Shown here in pieces: positions 35,605 to 44,458 of a stretch of DNA of 64,000 nucleotides. The first letter of the stretch is position 1. Each line of letters opens with the position of its first letter. Position numbers and translations under genes: made by a program. The DNA is from CP2-2F sp034432555 (lineage in GTDB: Bacteria > Chloroflexota > Anaerolineae > Aggregatilineales > UBA2796), in NCBI GenBank assembly GCA_034432555.1, contig DAOUBW010000048.1:1-64000 (forward strand). Reading direction: 5' to 3'. The notes below the pieces were generated by a model. The model was not told the origin of the DNA. It did not search any database and saw nothing but the letters and a program-made list of their open reading frames with translations.

Positions 35605-35933
35605 TTAGGCTGCCGCGCTTAAGGCTTTTGCAGCTAGCCTCAACGACATTCCGTGTGCAGAACAGAAGGCTACAGGCTGTAATCGGGTCAGGCGCGGCGC
35701 ACATCTCTAAAACGCGAAAATGCCCACACAAGGTGGGCATTTCGCTAACTCTATAGTGGGGAAAATCTATAGGTGTTAAATCTTTATCTTGCATCCATTA
35801 TAGACGCCTGCAAGTTGCCCACAAGATCACGTACCTTAAGGAATGCGTGATGAAGCATTAGTGATTGTTTGCACATTTATGCTTTGGCGGCTTTGCACAG
35901 AATTTCGCCGTTTACACATTGTTGCAGCATCTT
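35605..35933. other. 329-bp intergenic region
   Basis: There is no convincing gene in this stretch. It separates the coupled ATPase/membrane-protein pair from a convergent glycosyltransferase gene. The only clear structure is the hairpin at 35718-35742. The AT content rises near 35755-35830, with no site that I can name. Confidence 0.6.
35718..35742. terminator. Hairpin in the convergent gap
   Basis: AAATGCCCAC pairs perfectly with GTGGGCATTT over a 5-nt loop. It has A's on one side and T's on the other, the form of a bidirectional rho-independent terminator. Confidence 0.65.
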
Positions 35934-37028
35934 TTATGCCTCAATCGGCGCCTTGGACAGCACCGCCGCAATCGCCTGATCGTAGCCGTCCATCATGCGC
36001 TCCAGCGTGAAGTATGGCGCACGCGCACGCGCACGGCGGCTGTATTCGGCACGCAGATCGGCATCGCGCAGGAAACGCCGAATGCCCTCTGCAAAGGCAG
36101 TCGGATTGTCAGCCTCGACCAGCAAGCCCGCCTCACCGATCACCTCAGGTGCGGCGCTGGCATTGGCTGCCACAATCGGCTTGCCAAGCGTCATCGCCTC
36201 CAGATAGACGTACCCGAAGCTCTCTTGGCTGCTTGGGTGGCAAAAAACATCCGCCTGGCGCCATTCACGGGCAAAGGCAGCATCATCCGCCAGATGGGAA
36301 AGCCATGTTAGGTGCGCGCTGATGTCCAGTGCGTCCGCCAACTGATGCAGGCGTTCCCATTCCAAGCCGTTGCCCACAATTCGCACTTCTAGATCGGGAA
36401 ATTCGTCGGTGAGCAGTGGCACAGCGCGCAGCAGCACCTCTACCCGTTTGCGCGGATAGAGCTTGCCAACTGCCAGCACAATCGGATGATCATTCGGTTG
36501 GCGCGCCTCAGCGTCCACCAGAGGCAGCCAAGTTGGCGTGATCATGCCATGCGGCACAACCTGCACCTTTTCGACGGGAATGCCATAGCGTGAGACAATC
36601 TGCGCTTTGGCGTAAGCGCTGCCGGCGGTCACGCGGTCTGCCTGCTGCATGTTCAGGCGGTCGAAGAATGCCTGAGCATAGACCATCGTGCGGATCGGAT
36701 CGCTTTCCCAGCGGTAAAAATCGCCGTAGAGGGCATGGGCAGAGGCGATCAGCGGCGGGCGGTTGGCGGGATCGAGTCCGTAGCCATCATAGTCAAAGCC
36801 GATCAGCACATCTGCGTCTTTCAGGCGGCTATCCGTCCGCAGCTCGGTGTTGAACTGAAAGCGTTTGAGGGTCGCCTCGATATAATCGGTCGTATCGAAG
36901 TTGGGCGCAATCACTTCGACCGCATAGCCGCGCTCACGCAGCCCAGACAGAAAGGCGTTGAAGAAAACCGCCGTTCCGCTGCCACGGATCACATCGGTTG
37001 CCCAAGAGGTGATGATGATAATTCGCAT
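35934..37028 (-). CDS. GT4 glycosyltransferase
   Basis: The 364-residue GT-B enzyme has VLAVGKLYPRKRVEVLLRA near residue 185 and the donor-binding E-SFGYVYL-E motif near 270 (SSQESFGYVYLEAMTLGKP). The N-terminal domain (SWATDVIRGSGTAVFF) contains the glycine-rich acceptor-side loop. No membrane segment is present. The sugar donor and acceptor are unknown; neighbours do not clarify the pathway. A GGATTTC stretch precedes the ATG. Confidence 0.85.
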   Translation of the reverse strand: MRIIIITSWATDVIRGSGTAVFFNAFLSGLRERGYAVEVIAPNFDTTDYIEATLKRFQFNTELRTDSRLKDADVLIGFDYDGYGLDPANRPPLIASAHALYGDFYRWESDPIRTMVYAQAFFDRLNMQQADRVTAGSAYAKAQIVSRYGIPVEKVQVVPHGMITPTWLPLVDAEARQPNDHPIVLAVGKLYPRKRVEVLLRAVPLLTDEFPDLEVRIVGNGLEWERLHQLADALDISAHLTWLSHLADDAAFAREWRQADVFCHPSSQESFGYVYLEAMTLGKPIVAANASAAPEVIGEAGLLVEADNPTAFAEGIRRFLRDADLRAEYSRRARARAPYFTLERMMDGYDQAIAAVLSKAPIEA

Positions 37029-37172
37029 AGTGAAATCCTATCCTTAAGGCGGCTGCCTCATGCGCTTTGGCAAGCCGCCACGTGCGATCTGCCACACCTT
37101 GAGCCTGAAACGAGTTCCAATGTGCAGCGCGTTTTCAGATTGTAGCAGTTTCAGGGTGGCGTGCCATGTGCG

Positions 37173-38387
37173 CTACTCATCAAAGGCGTCAATCCAACGG
37201 CTGACGATCTCCAACTGTGGCAATTCGTTTGACTCAAAATAGCTGCGCGGCGACCACAACAAATCGCGGTTGTCTGCCAAATAGCCGCGATTTGCCTGTG
37301 CTAACCACAGACCGCCTTCATCACCGATTTGGGTGCGCAGTTCCTGCACCTGCTGAAAATAGATCAAGGCAAGTTCGGTCTGCCCTTCAAGGGCGCAAAT
37401 ATAGGCGAGGTTGTGACGTGCAACGCTGAACTCAAACGGATGATCTAAGGCTTGCCAAGCCTGCATGGCTGCCTCGAAAAGTTCTTTTGCCGTCTCCAGA
37501 TCGTCCAATTGGGCGTAGGTGAGCGCAGCAGCGCCCCAAACGGCTGCCTGCCAAGCGCGCAGCAGCATGTCCTCAGGGCGCGGCGAGAGCGCATCGGCTG
37601 TTTGGCGCAGCCCAAGTGCAACTGCGGCGGCGTCCTCCGCCTCTACTGCCTTACAGACGCTTGCAATACCTTGCTGCATTGGCGATGGCACTGTGTCCAC
37701 ATACTCGCAAGGGTTGCCAAGCCATGCCCGCCAATCCAGCAATGGGCGTTCGGCGCTGGTAACGCCAAAGCGCGGCGTGAGCGCCTTCGGATCGAGGTTA
37801 ATATCCTCATTGGGTGGGCTGAATACAAAAGCACGCAGTTCGCGTGCTTCTAACGGGTTGAACTGCTGATCGGGCGTGAACACGGTGGCAGCCAACTCAA
37901 TGCGGATGTGGGATAAGCCTTTTTGCTCGGAATAGAAGACCGCACCGACTTCGCTGCGCTGTGCATTGGGTGCAGTAAGCGTAGTGAGTTCCTGTTCGCC
38001 GCTGTTCAGCGCTAACCATGCTTGCGTTGAGTCCGTGCGGCTGTAGAGGCTGAGGCGCAGGCGTGCGTTGCCCTGCGTCGAATCGTACCAAGTGGCGTCA
38101 TAGTCAGCGTGAAACCACACATAGCGCTCGCGCAGCATATAAACATCGGCAATCACGGGCTGCATGAATAAAGCGGCTCGTGCGCCGCCTTGCCCTGAAA
38201 ACGTGAAACGTGGCGCCGCCACACCGCGTGTTAGCCCGTTATATTCGTTATAGGCGGGCATGGCGGTGGCGGTTGGTGGCGGCAGTGTTTGCGGCGCAAT
38301 CTCCACGCGCACGCCACAGGCAGCCGCCACCAAAGCAAGCATCAACCATAAACGTGCGGCGTTTTTCAGGGTGCGGCAGGCAGCCAT
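37173..38387 (-). CDS. TPR-containing lipoprotein
   Basis: The 404-residue protein has a lipoprotein signal ending in LVAAAC near residue 24 and a Pro/Thr-rich stretch. A beta-rich middle domain (about 60-210) follows, then TPR-like helices (about 260-375, e.g. LETAKELFEAAMQAWQAL). It overlaps the 3' end of the histidine kinase gene by 22 bp, making it the third gene of a response regulator-kinase-lipoprotein operon. It may be an extracytoplasmic sensor or partner of the kinase; that is inference. Confidence 0.7.
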   Translation of the reverse strand: MAACRTLKNAARLWLMLALVAAACGVRVEIAPQTLPPPTATAMPAYNEYNGLTRGVAAPRFTFSGQGGARAALFMQPVIADVYMLRERYVWFHADYDATWYDSTQGNARLRLSLYSRTDSTQAWLALNSGEQELTTLTAPNAQRSEVGAVFYSEQKGLSHIRIELAATVFTPDQQFNPLEARELRAFVFSPPNEDINLDPKALTPRFGVTSAERPLLDWRAWLGNPCEYVDTVPSPMQQGIASVCKAVEAEDAAAVALGLRQTADALSPRPEDMLLRAWQAAVWGAAALTYAQLDDLETAKELFEAAMQAWQALDHPFEFSVARHNLAYICALEGQTELALIYFQQVQELRTQIGDEGGLWLAQANRGYLADNRDLLWSPRSYFESNELPQLEIVSRWIDAFDE

Positions 38388-39805
38388 AGTATGATTGTCG
38401 TCCCTTCGCCTAAGGTACTCTCAGCCTGTAGTGTGCCGCGATGCAGCAGCACAATCTTCTTCACGATTGCCAACCCTAAGCCGCTGCCGCTGCCGCCTTC
38501 ACGTGGGCGGGCGCGCACCAACGGCTCGAAAATCTTATCGGGCAGGTAGCTTGGCGGAATGCCGCTGCCGTTATCGCGCACCACAATCTGATAACCGTGA
38601 TCATAAGCGTTCAGGCTCAAACTGACCACACAGCCCACCTCCGAATATTTTAGGCTGTTTTCCACCAAATTGCTTAAGGCACGGATGAGTAGATCGTGAT
38701 CGGCGATGCACGGCGCGCTGGGCGGCATCTCTAGCTTGAGGGACTTGTTTTCGGCGGCGGCGCGTTCTTCATGCTGATAGAGGACTTCCTCAAGCACATC
38801 TACCAGATCAAGCGGCTCTAGGGCAGGCGGCACATAGGAAAGGCGCGCATCAAAGAGCAGGGAGTCCACAAGGCGCGTCAGGCGTTGCGCCTCGTTTTCA
38901 ATGATCGCAGCGGCACGTGCGGCATTCTCAGGGCTAGGCGAGCTTTCAATGCGCAGATTGCTGGCGTGCGCGATGATCGCCGCCAGCGGATTCCGCATGT
39001 CATGCACAATGCGCCGCAAAAACTGCTCATAGAACTTGCTGCGCGCCGCCTCGCTGCCGCTTTGCGCGGCAACCACGCCCAATAAAGTCCGACTTTGCGG
39101 CACGCACTGCACGTTCAAGCGCGTGTTCTCATCAATGGTCAGAAATTGCGTTGTGTTGCGGCGGCTGCGAAGGGCGCTGTGGGCTGCCTCGCGCAGTTCA
39201 GGGCGCAAACGCTGATCTGTACCAAACAGCCATGCCACACCACGCGGATTGGCATAGCGCAGCCGACCGCGCCTATCACACAGCGCGATTGCCACCTCTA
39301 AGTAGCCATCCGCCAATTGGAGCAGGGCGCGCACCTGCCGTTGGTGGCGTGCTGCACCGGCGTTCAGCACACCGAAGGCAATCAGGGCGAGTACCGAGAT
39401 GCCTAGCGCAGCCACAAACCAATACAACGCGCTAGGTGTGGCAGCGCTCAGGGTGAGCCACGCGCGGTTGGCAACGCCGAGCGCGTGCGGCATCCCAACC
39501 CACAGCAGCCCACCGATCCCGATCAGACACAGGCAGCCTAGTATAAGGCGCAGCAGCAGTGCTGGCTGTGAAGCACCTAACAAACGCCCAACGCCGAATA
39601 AGCTCAGCGCGCTTAGGCTGGCAGCCACTAACGCCCAGACCAAGAGCGGCATGTTCAAAGCGCGGATCAGGATGGGCGTCGCCTGCACAGGTGTGCCATG
39701 CACGCCACAGAGCGGCACAAGCAGCCAAATGCCGAGCAGCGCAGCAGCCAGCCCTGCTCTGCCTAACCCTATCAGCCGCCCTTGTTGGCTTAGCCCAGCG
39801 CGCAT
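38366..39805 (-). CDS. Membrane sensor histidine kinase
   Basis: The 479-residue kinase has about four or five helices (residues 12-150) without a large periplasmic loop and a PAS-like region (about 165-245). The HisKA box has His268 in VHDMRNPLAA. The HATPase domain has the N-box NLVENSLKY, G1 DNGSGIP and G2 GGSGSGLGLAI. It starts immediately after the response regulator stop. It probably phosphorylates that regulator. The signal is unknown, perhaps sensed in the membrane. Confidence 0.92.
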   Translation of the reverse strand: MRAGLSQQGRLIGLGRAGLAAALLGIWLLVPLCGVHGTPVQATPILIRALNMPLLVWALVAASLSALSLFGVGRLLGASQPALLLRLILGCLCLIGIGGLLWVGMPHALGVANRAWLTLSAATPSALYWFVAALGISVLALIAFGVLNAGAARHQRQVRALLQLADGYLEVAIALCDRRGRLRYANPRGVAWLFGTDQRLRPELREAAHSALRSRRNTTQFLTIDENTRLNVQCVPQSRTLLGVVAAQSGSEAARSKFYEQFLRRIVHDMRNPLAAIIAHASNLRIESSPSPENAARAAAIIENEAQRLTRLVDSLLFDARLSYVPPALEPLDLVDVLEEVLYQHEERAAAENKSLKLEMPPSAPCIADHDLLIRALSNLVENSLKYSEVGCVVSLSLNAYDHGYQIVVRDNGSGIPPSYLPDKIFEPLVRARPREGGSGSGLGLAIVKKIVLLHRGTLQAESTLGEGTTIILWLPAAP

Positions 39806-40522
39806 TTAGACCACCAACCGATAGCCTGATCCATGCACCGTTTCGATTAAATCATCGCGCTCTAGGTGCAGCTTGCGGCGCAGCGCGGCAATATGCCGAT
39901 CCACAGTGCGCGGATAGCCCGCCCACTCATAGCCCCAAACCTGATCAAGCAGTTGTTCGCGTGTCCATTCACGGTTGGGATGCCGCGCCAAGAAGGTGAG
40001 CAGGGCGAACTCAAGCGGTGTGAGGTCAATTTCCGTGCCGCGCTGCGTTACGCGCAAATGCAGCGGATCGATCACCAAATCGCGCACATGGATCAGCGTG
40101 CTTGCCGCCTGCGATTGCTGTTGTGCTTCACGCCGTATGTGCGCCACCGCGTTCAGCGTCGTCCGAATCTGCCCAATTAGCGCATTGGTATCAAATGGCT
40201 TGGTCACAAAGGCAATTGCGCCTTGCCCAAGGCTTTCGACCTGCCATTCCGCATAAGAAGTCAGCATGATAACCGGGATGAATCGTTCAAAGGTTCGCAA
40301 GGCGCGCAGCACGTCCAGCCCGCCAATGGCAGTTGGCTGCGCCTCATCCAAGACCACATCCAGCAGGGCAAGATCGGGCGTCTGCTCCCGTGCCGCCGCT
40401 AACGCCGCAGCACCATCCGCCGCCAAGATCGGCTGAAAGCCCGCCCGCCCAAGCAGCGCAGCAAGGGCGGAACGGATTGCCTCATCATCGTCCACAATTA
40501 GAATGATCGGGCGTGTATCCAT
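39806..40522 (-). CDS. OmpR-family response regulator
   Basis: The 238-residue regulator has a receiver domain (acidic pocket near residue 11, phospho-acceptor Asp55, conserved Lys in FVTKPFD) and an OmpR-type winged helix (about 135-235, with RTVDHRIAALRRKL). It is the first gene of the operon with the membrane kinase and TPR lipoprotein. A ten-residue loop after the Asp (DEAQPTAIGG) lengthens the receiver slightly. Confidence 0.93.
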   Translation of the reverse strand: MDTRPIILIVDDDEAIRSALAALLGRAGFQPILAADGAAALAAAREQTPDLALLDVVLDEAQPTAIGGLDVLRALRTFERFIPVIMLTSYAEWQVESLGQGAIAFVTKPFDTNALIGQIRTTLNAVAHIRREAQQQSQAASTLIHVRDLVIDPLHLRVTQRGTEIDLTPLEFALLTFLARHPNREWTREQLLDQVWGYEWAGYPRTVDRHIAALRRKLHLERDDLIETVHGSGYRLVV

Positions 40523-40552
40523 AAGGGCTGATCATAGCACGGCGCTGCCCAT

Positions 40553-41338
40553 TTAGGGTATCTCTGCCCTAAGGACGGCAGCATTCGCCAGATCAACCCA
40601 CGTCTGCGCGATGATGCGCTCACCATGCCTGAAAGTAACTCGCCACACCGTGCTGCTCGGCGTACCCTCTGGCGTCGCTTCTGCTTGCCAGCCCTCATGT
40701 TCCCGCAATGACTCAGCGATTTGTGAGGCTGCTGCCGCCAGCGTGATCGCCTGCGCTTGGCGTGCGCCGATCCATGCCTCAACTGTCAGCAGTTCAGGAA
40801 AGGTGATGCCCACCAGTTCCGGCGCGGCAAAGTCGAACGGATTGGTGCTGTTGAAGCGCAGCACAACCTGCACCACATCGCCGGCATACCACAGATAGAT
40901 CGCCCATGTGTCCCGCCATCCCTCATACTCGATCCATGCCTCGTATCTATCCGAAGCCTCGCCGAGCAGTTCGCGCACATCAGGGTGATTTCTGGCAAAG
41001 TTCAGGGCAGCCTCTTGCCCCTTGCGCTGCGTGGCTGGGCTGGCATGGCTGTAATCTACCTCCAACCAATAGACGCGCCCTTTCGCAAGGTGTACATCTG
41101 CGTTGGCAAGGGCGGCATGGTTGGCTGTATAGAACTGCACGCGCCAAATCTGGGGCATTGCCTCCGGATTGTAGGCAAAGGCGTACCAGTTCGGCACTTC
41201 GGCAAGGTAGGCGGCAAGGCGCGGATGCGCGGCAGCCAGCGCGATAGCACGCTCCTCAGGGCTATCTTCAGCGCGCAGCGCACCCAGCGGCAGCACCAAC
41301 AGCAACAAGCACACGATCAAGGCAATTTTGCGGAACAT
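40553..41338 (-). CDS. Secreted protein of unknown function
   Basis: The 261-residue protein has a clear signal peptide (MFRKIALIVCLLLLVLPLG, cleaved near LRAED). The rest has repeated Trp/Tyr-rich strands (IYLWYAGDVVQVVLRF and VWRVTFRHGERI) like PepSY/beta-lactamase-inhibitor-type modules, but I cannot name it. ATG 41338 has AGAGAGGTG upstream and is preferred. It is the last gene of the DUF1800-DUF1501 operon, which starts at 44167. Confidence 0.6.
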   Translation of the reverse strand: MFRKIALIVCLLLLVLPLGALRAEDSPEERAIALAAAHPRLAAYLAEVPNWYAFAYNPEAMPQIWRVQFYTANHAALANADVHLAKGRVYWLEVDYSHASPATQRKGQEAALNFARNHPDVRELLGEASDRYEAWIEYEGWRDTWAIYLWYAGDVVQVVLRFNSTNPFDFAAPELVGITFPELLTVEAWIGARQAQAITLAAAASQIAESLREHEGWQAEATPEGTPSSTVWRVTFRHGERIIAQTWVDLANAAVLRAEIP

Positions 41339-41356
41339 AGTCACCTCTCTTCTGCC

Positions 41357-42649
41357 CTAACGCGGGCGCACAATCGGCAGGAGCTTGGGCGAATAGTTTG
41401 GGAAGACATGATCGAGGGCAGGGTTCAGCACGCGCCCAGCCAGCACGGACGCCAACACGTCACGATAATCAGTTGTGATCGGCAGGTCGCCATCGTCAAG
41501 GGCTTCAGGCTGCAACCCGCGCCAATCGGCATGAACACCGCCGATCACACCGCCGCCCAGCACAAACATGGCATTGCCATGCCCATGATCGGTGCCTCGG
41601 CTGCCATTCTCCGCCACGCGCCTCCCAAATTCGCTCATGGCAACCACACTCACATTTGCCATGTGATCGCCCAGATCGGCATAGAAGGCGGCGAGTCCTG
41701 CTGCTAATTCTGCCAACAGGTTGGCTTGCTCACCTTCCGCGCCGCCTTGTTCTTCGTGTGTATCCCAACCGCCAAAGTCAATGCAGGCGACTTCTAGCCC
41801 AATGCCCGCTTTGATTAAGAGCGCAATCTGCTGCAAGCCTTTGCCAAACTCACCGTCTGGATACTGCGCGCCATGCGCGGGTGTGTAGTTCTCAGCATTC
41901 AGGCTTGCCAAGAGATCCATCACGGCGAAGGTATCTTTGGCGTGGGCTGCCAATTGTTCGCGCTGCACGCTGCCGCCTGCTTCAACGGTATATAGGCTTG
42001 AGAGGGCGCTACGCATTGCTTCAAGCTGATCCTCGCGCCCGCCCAGATGAAATTCTGCAATGGATTTAAGGGCAAGGGCAGAGACGCCACCTTGCAGGGC
42101 GGTTGGCAGCAGGCTGCCAATGCCCACAGCGCGGAAGGGCGAAGCGTTCTGCCAAGCTGCCGACTCCAGATGGCGGCTGATCCAGCCGTTGCGCGTGCTT
42201 TTCGCGCCGGGCGTGCCGCGCTCCATAAACTCCATCGCATCAAAGTGCGAGCGCGTTGGGTCGGGCGATCCGCAGGCATGAACGATTGCTAAATTGCCCG
42301 CCTCGTAAATTGCCTTGAGTGGGCGCAAGGCGGGATGCAAGCCAAAGAAGCCGTTCAGATCAATGGCGCTCAGCGGATCGCGGCTTGGCTCTGGAATGGC
42401 GAGGGTTGGGCGTGCGTCGTAGTAGGCTGCGCCTTCGGCATAAGGCACAACCACATTCAAGCCATCCATGCCGCCGCGCAGGAAAATTGCCACCAACACA
42501 TCACCCGGCGCGCCGCTGCGCCGAAAGGCAAGGCGCGGCATCCACGACGGGAAAAGCGCTTTGCTCAAGCCAACCACACTGATCGCGCCGAACATGCCCA
42601 ATGCCTGACGGCGTGAGGTTGCGCGTAGATTCACAGTCACTGTTTTCAT
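41357..42649 (-). CDS. DUF1501 protein, Tat-exported
   Basis: The 430-residue DUF1501 protein has a twin-arginine signal (SRRQALGMFGAI near residue 12), LRGGMDGLNVVVPY near 58 and DHGHGNAMFVLGGG near 345. The fold belongs to the alkaline-phosphatase/sulfatase-like group, but the function is unknown. Tat export implies that it folds with a cofactor or metal in the cytoplasm. It lies 21 bp downstream of its usual partner, a DUF1800 gene. Confidence 0.9.
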   Translation of the reverse strand: MKTVTVNLRATSRRQALGMFGAISVVGLSKALFPSWMPRLAFRRSGAPGDVLVAIFLRGGMDGLNVVVPYAEGAAYYDARPTLAIPEPSRDPLSAIDLNGFFGLHPALRPLKAIYEAGNLAIVHACGSPDPTRSHFDAMEFMERGTPGAKSTRNGWISRHLESAAWQNASPFRAVGIGSLLPTALQGGVSALALKSIAEFHLGGREDQLEAMRSALSSLYTVEAGGSVQREQLAAHAKDTFAVMDLLASLNAENYTPAHGAQYPDGEFGKGLQQIALLIKAGIGLEVACIDFGGWDTHEEQGGAEGEQANLLAELAAGLAAFYADLGDHMANVSVVAMSEFGRRVAENGSRGTDHGHGNAMFVLGGGVIGGVHADWRGLQPEALDDGDLPITTDYRDVLASVLAGRVLNPALDHVFPNYSPKLLPIVRPR

Positions 42650-42670
42650 CGGAAGAGTCCTTTCGGCGCT

Positions 42671-44167
42671 TTAGCACCACTGAAAATAGGGCGAGCTAAT
42701 CAGCAAAGCGGCAAGAGCGGGCAGTTTGTCACGCCGTTCGTGTGGGCGCAAACGTTGCTCGGCTGTGTGCGCCACGAAGTTGATCAGTTGGGCGCGATCC
42801 TGCGGATCGAGGCGCAAAGCGGGCAACACAGCAGCCGAGACGGCATCCACCAAGTCCGCAGCGCTATCCGATCTATCAACCAAGCTATCCAACGGCGCAC
42901 GCATTCCGTCTACCCAACCCAATGTAATGATAGGGAGCGCAAAAGCAATCTTCCAGCGCATGAGCATATTGTTGGTGTTCAGCCATGCTGCCGCCACATC
43001 CGGATAGCCGTTCGGCGGCTTCCAGCCGAAGGGTAGGTGTCCAAGCTGTTCCAGTGCGCCAAGCAGCAGCCAGTAATCCTCTGCCACTTCAAGTTGTGTG
43101 GTACGCATAACGGCTGCCACATATTCCAACGGGCGGCGCAGTTTTTGCCCGCCGCTCTCCATAAATTCAGCGGAAGTGAAGATATGGCGCAGCACAGCGC
43201 GCAGATCGCCATCGGTGGCGCTGAAAGTTTGGGCGGCGCTGGCAACAAGGCTTGGCGGCGGCGAGTCGCTGACGAAATGGCGGCACAGCTTGGTGGCAAT
43301 GAACTGCGCCGTGCTAGGGTGTGTTGCCAGCAGGTCTAGCGCCTCTAAGCCTTCCTCAATGCCGCGCCCGCTTGGAAAGGTGCGCCCTAGCAGCCTTTTC
43401 TCGCCATAGTCGTGCATCTCAGGGTCAAAATAGAATGTGCCATTACGGGCTGTCCAGCCGGTGAGGATGCGTGCTAATTCCTTCACATCTTGCTCAGTAT
43501 AGCCGCCCTCGACGCCGAGTGTGTGCAATTCCATCACCTCACGGGCGTAATTCTCGTTAGGATGCTCTTTATCGCTGCTGGCATTGTTCAAATAGTAGAG
43601 CATGGCAGGGCTTTGGGCAGAAGCGAACAGCAAACTGCGGAACTGCCCGAAAGCGTGCTTGCGGATAACGTCACGGTCGTCAATCAGCTTCTCGGCAGCC
43701 GAGTCGCCAATTGGCACATTAAAGTGATCCGTCCAGAACTCCACAACGCGCTCAAAGAGTTGGCGCTCAGTGTGAACGGCGCGGTAAAGCCTAGTCCACA
43801 TCAGCGTATAGCCAAGCTGCCAATCTTCCGCCTCTTGGCGCTGTGCCTCTCGGTAGCTCGCCGAAAGGACTGGCACATCCTCCAAAAGCTGCGTGATCTT
43901 TGGATCGGGAATTGCCTCAGGCTGAAGCTGCCAATCGAGGTAGCCCTCAATGCCCAGCGCACGCATTTTCTCTAGATCAGCAGGGCGTACACCCCACGTC
44001 AGACGGTTCAACACATGCCGCAGCGGATCAAGCGTGCCTTCCGCAGCGGCACGGCGAACGCTGCCCGCCCACTGAATCGGCACTGCCAGCCCTAAGCCGG
44101 CTAGGCTGATCGCCTTCAGAAAGCCACGCCGACTGACCGTCCCTGCTTTTTGCTCTAAGGCTGCCAT
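42671..44167 (-). CDS. DUF1800 protein, Tat-exported
   Basis: The 498-residue DUF1800 protein has a twin-arginine signal (SRRGFLKAISLAGLG), HVLNRLTWGVRPADLE near residue 52 and REVMELHTLGVEGGYTE near 207. The function is unknown; the genes nearly always pair with DUF1501, as here. ATG 44167 (MAALEQKAG), preceded by GAGGTG, is preferred to an upstream start at 44194. It is the first gene of a three-gene exported operon. Confidence 0.9.
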   Translation of the reverse strand: MAALEQKAGTVSRRGFLKAISLAGLGLAVPIQWAGSVRRAAAEGTLDPLRHVLNRLTWGVRPADLEKMRALGIEGYLDWQLQPEAIPDPKITQLLEDVPVLSASYREAQRQEAEDWQLGYTLMWTRLYRAVHTERQLFERVVEFWTDHFNVPIGDSAAEKLIDDRDVIRKHAFGQFRSLLFASAQSPAMLYYLNNASSDKEHPNENYAREVMELHTLGVEGGYTEQDVKELARILTGWTARNGTFYFDPEMHDYGEKRLLGRTFPSGRGIEEGLEALDLLATHPSTAQFIATKLCRHFVSDSPPPSLVASAAQTFSATDGDLRAVLRHIFTSAEFMESGGQKLRRPLEYVAAVMRTTQLEVAEDYWLLLGALEQLGHLPFGWKPPNGYPDVAAAWLNTNNMLMRWKIAFALPIITLGWVDGMRAPLDSLVDRSDSAADLVDAVSAAVLPALRLDPQDRAQLINFVAHTAEQRLRPHERRDKLPALAALLISSPYFQWC

Positions 44168-44224
44168 AAAACACCTCATTCTGATAAGCCTCAAGAGCAG
44201 TCTAACACGCCCGATGGGCTGAAA

Positions 44225-44321
44225 TGTGACGGCGTGCAGCGCATTTGTGACGGTTTCTTCACAATGCAGACGGTATAACTTATAAAAGCATTATAAATTT
44301 CCCAAAAAAGATTTATAAAAG
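44225..44321. promoter_or_regulatory. Direct repeats and AT-rich island between divergent operons
   Basis: TGTGACGG occurs at 44225-44232 and 44246-44253, 21 bp (two helical turns) apart. It is followed by three TTATAAA copies at 44280, 44291 and 44313 in an AT-rich stretch unusual for this GC-rich window. The region divides the DUF1800 operon from the WXG100-like operon and is a good place for a regulator or curved promoter DNA. Confidence 0.4.
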
Positions 44322-44458
44322 TTTTTGCTTTCCAACGGCATTTTTTTCTTGGTTTTGGAGAGCCGCTTATGAACTGTGCATAATCCCGTTCACGCCGTGT
44401 ATTTCATGCTTCTCTAAACCTAAATGCAAGCCATAATTTTCAAGATCAAGGAGCCGCA

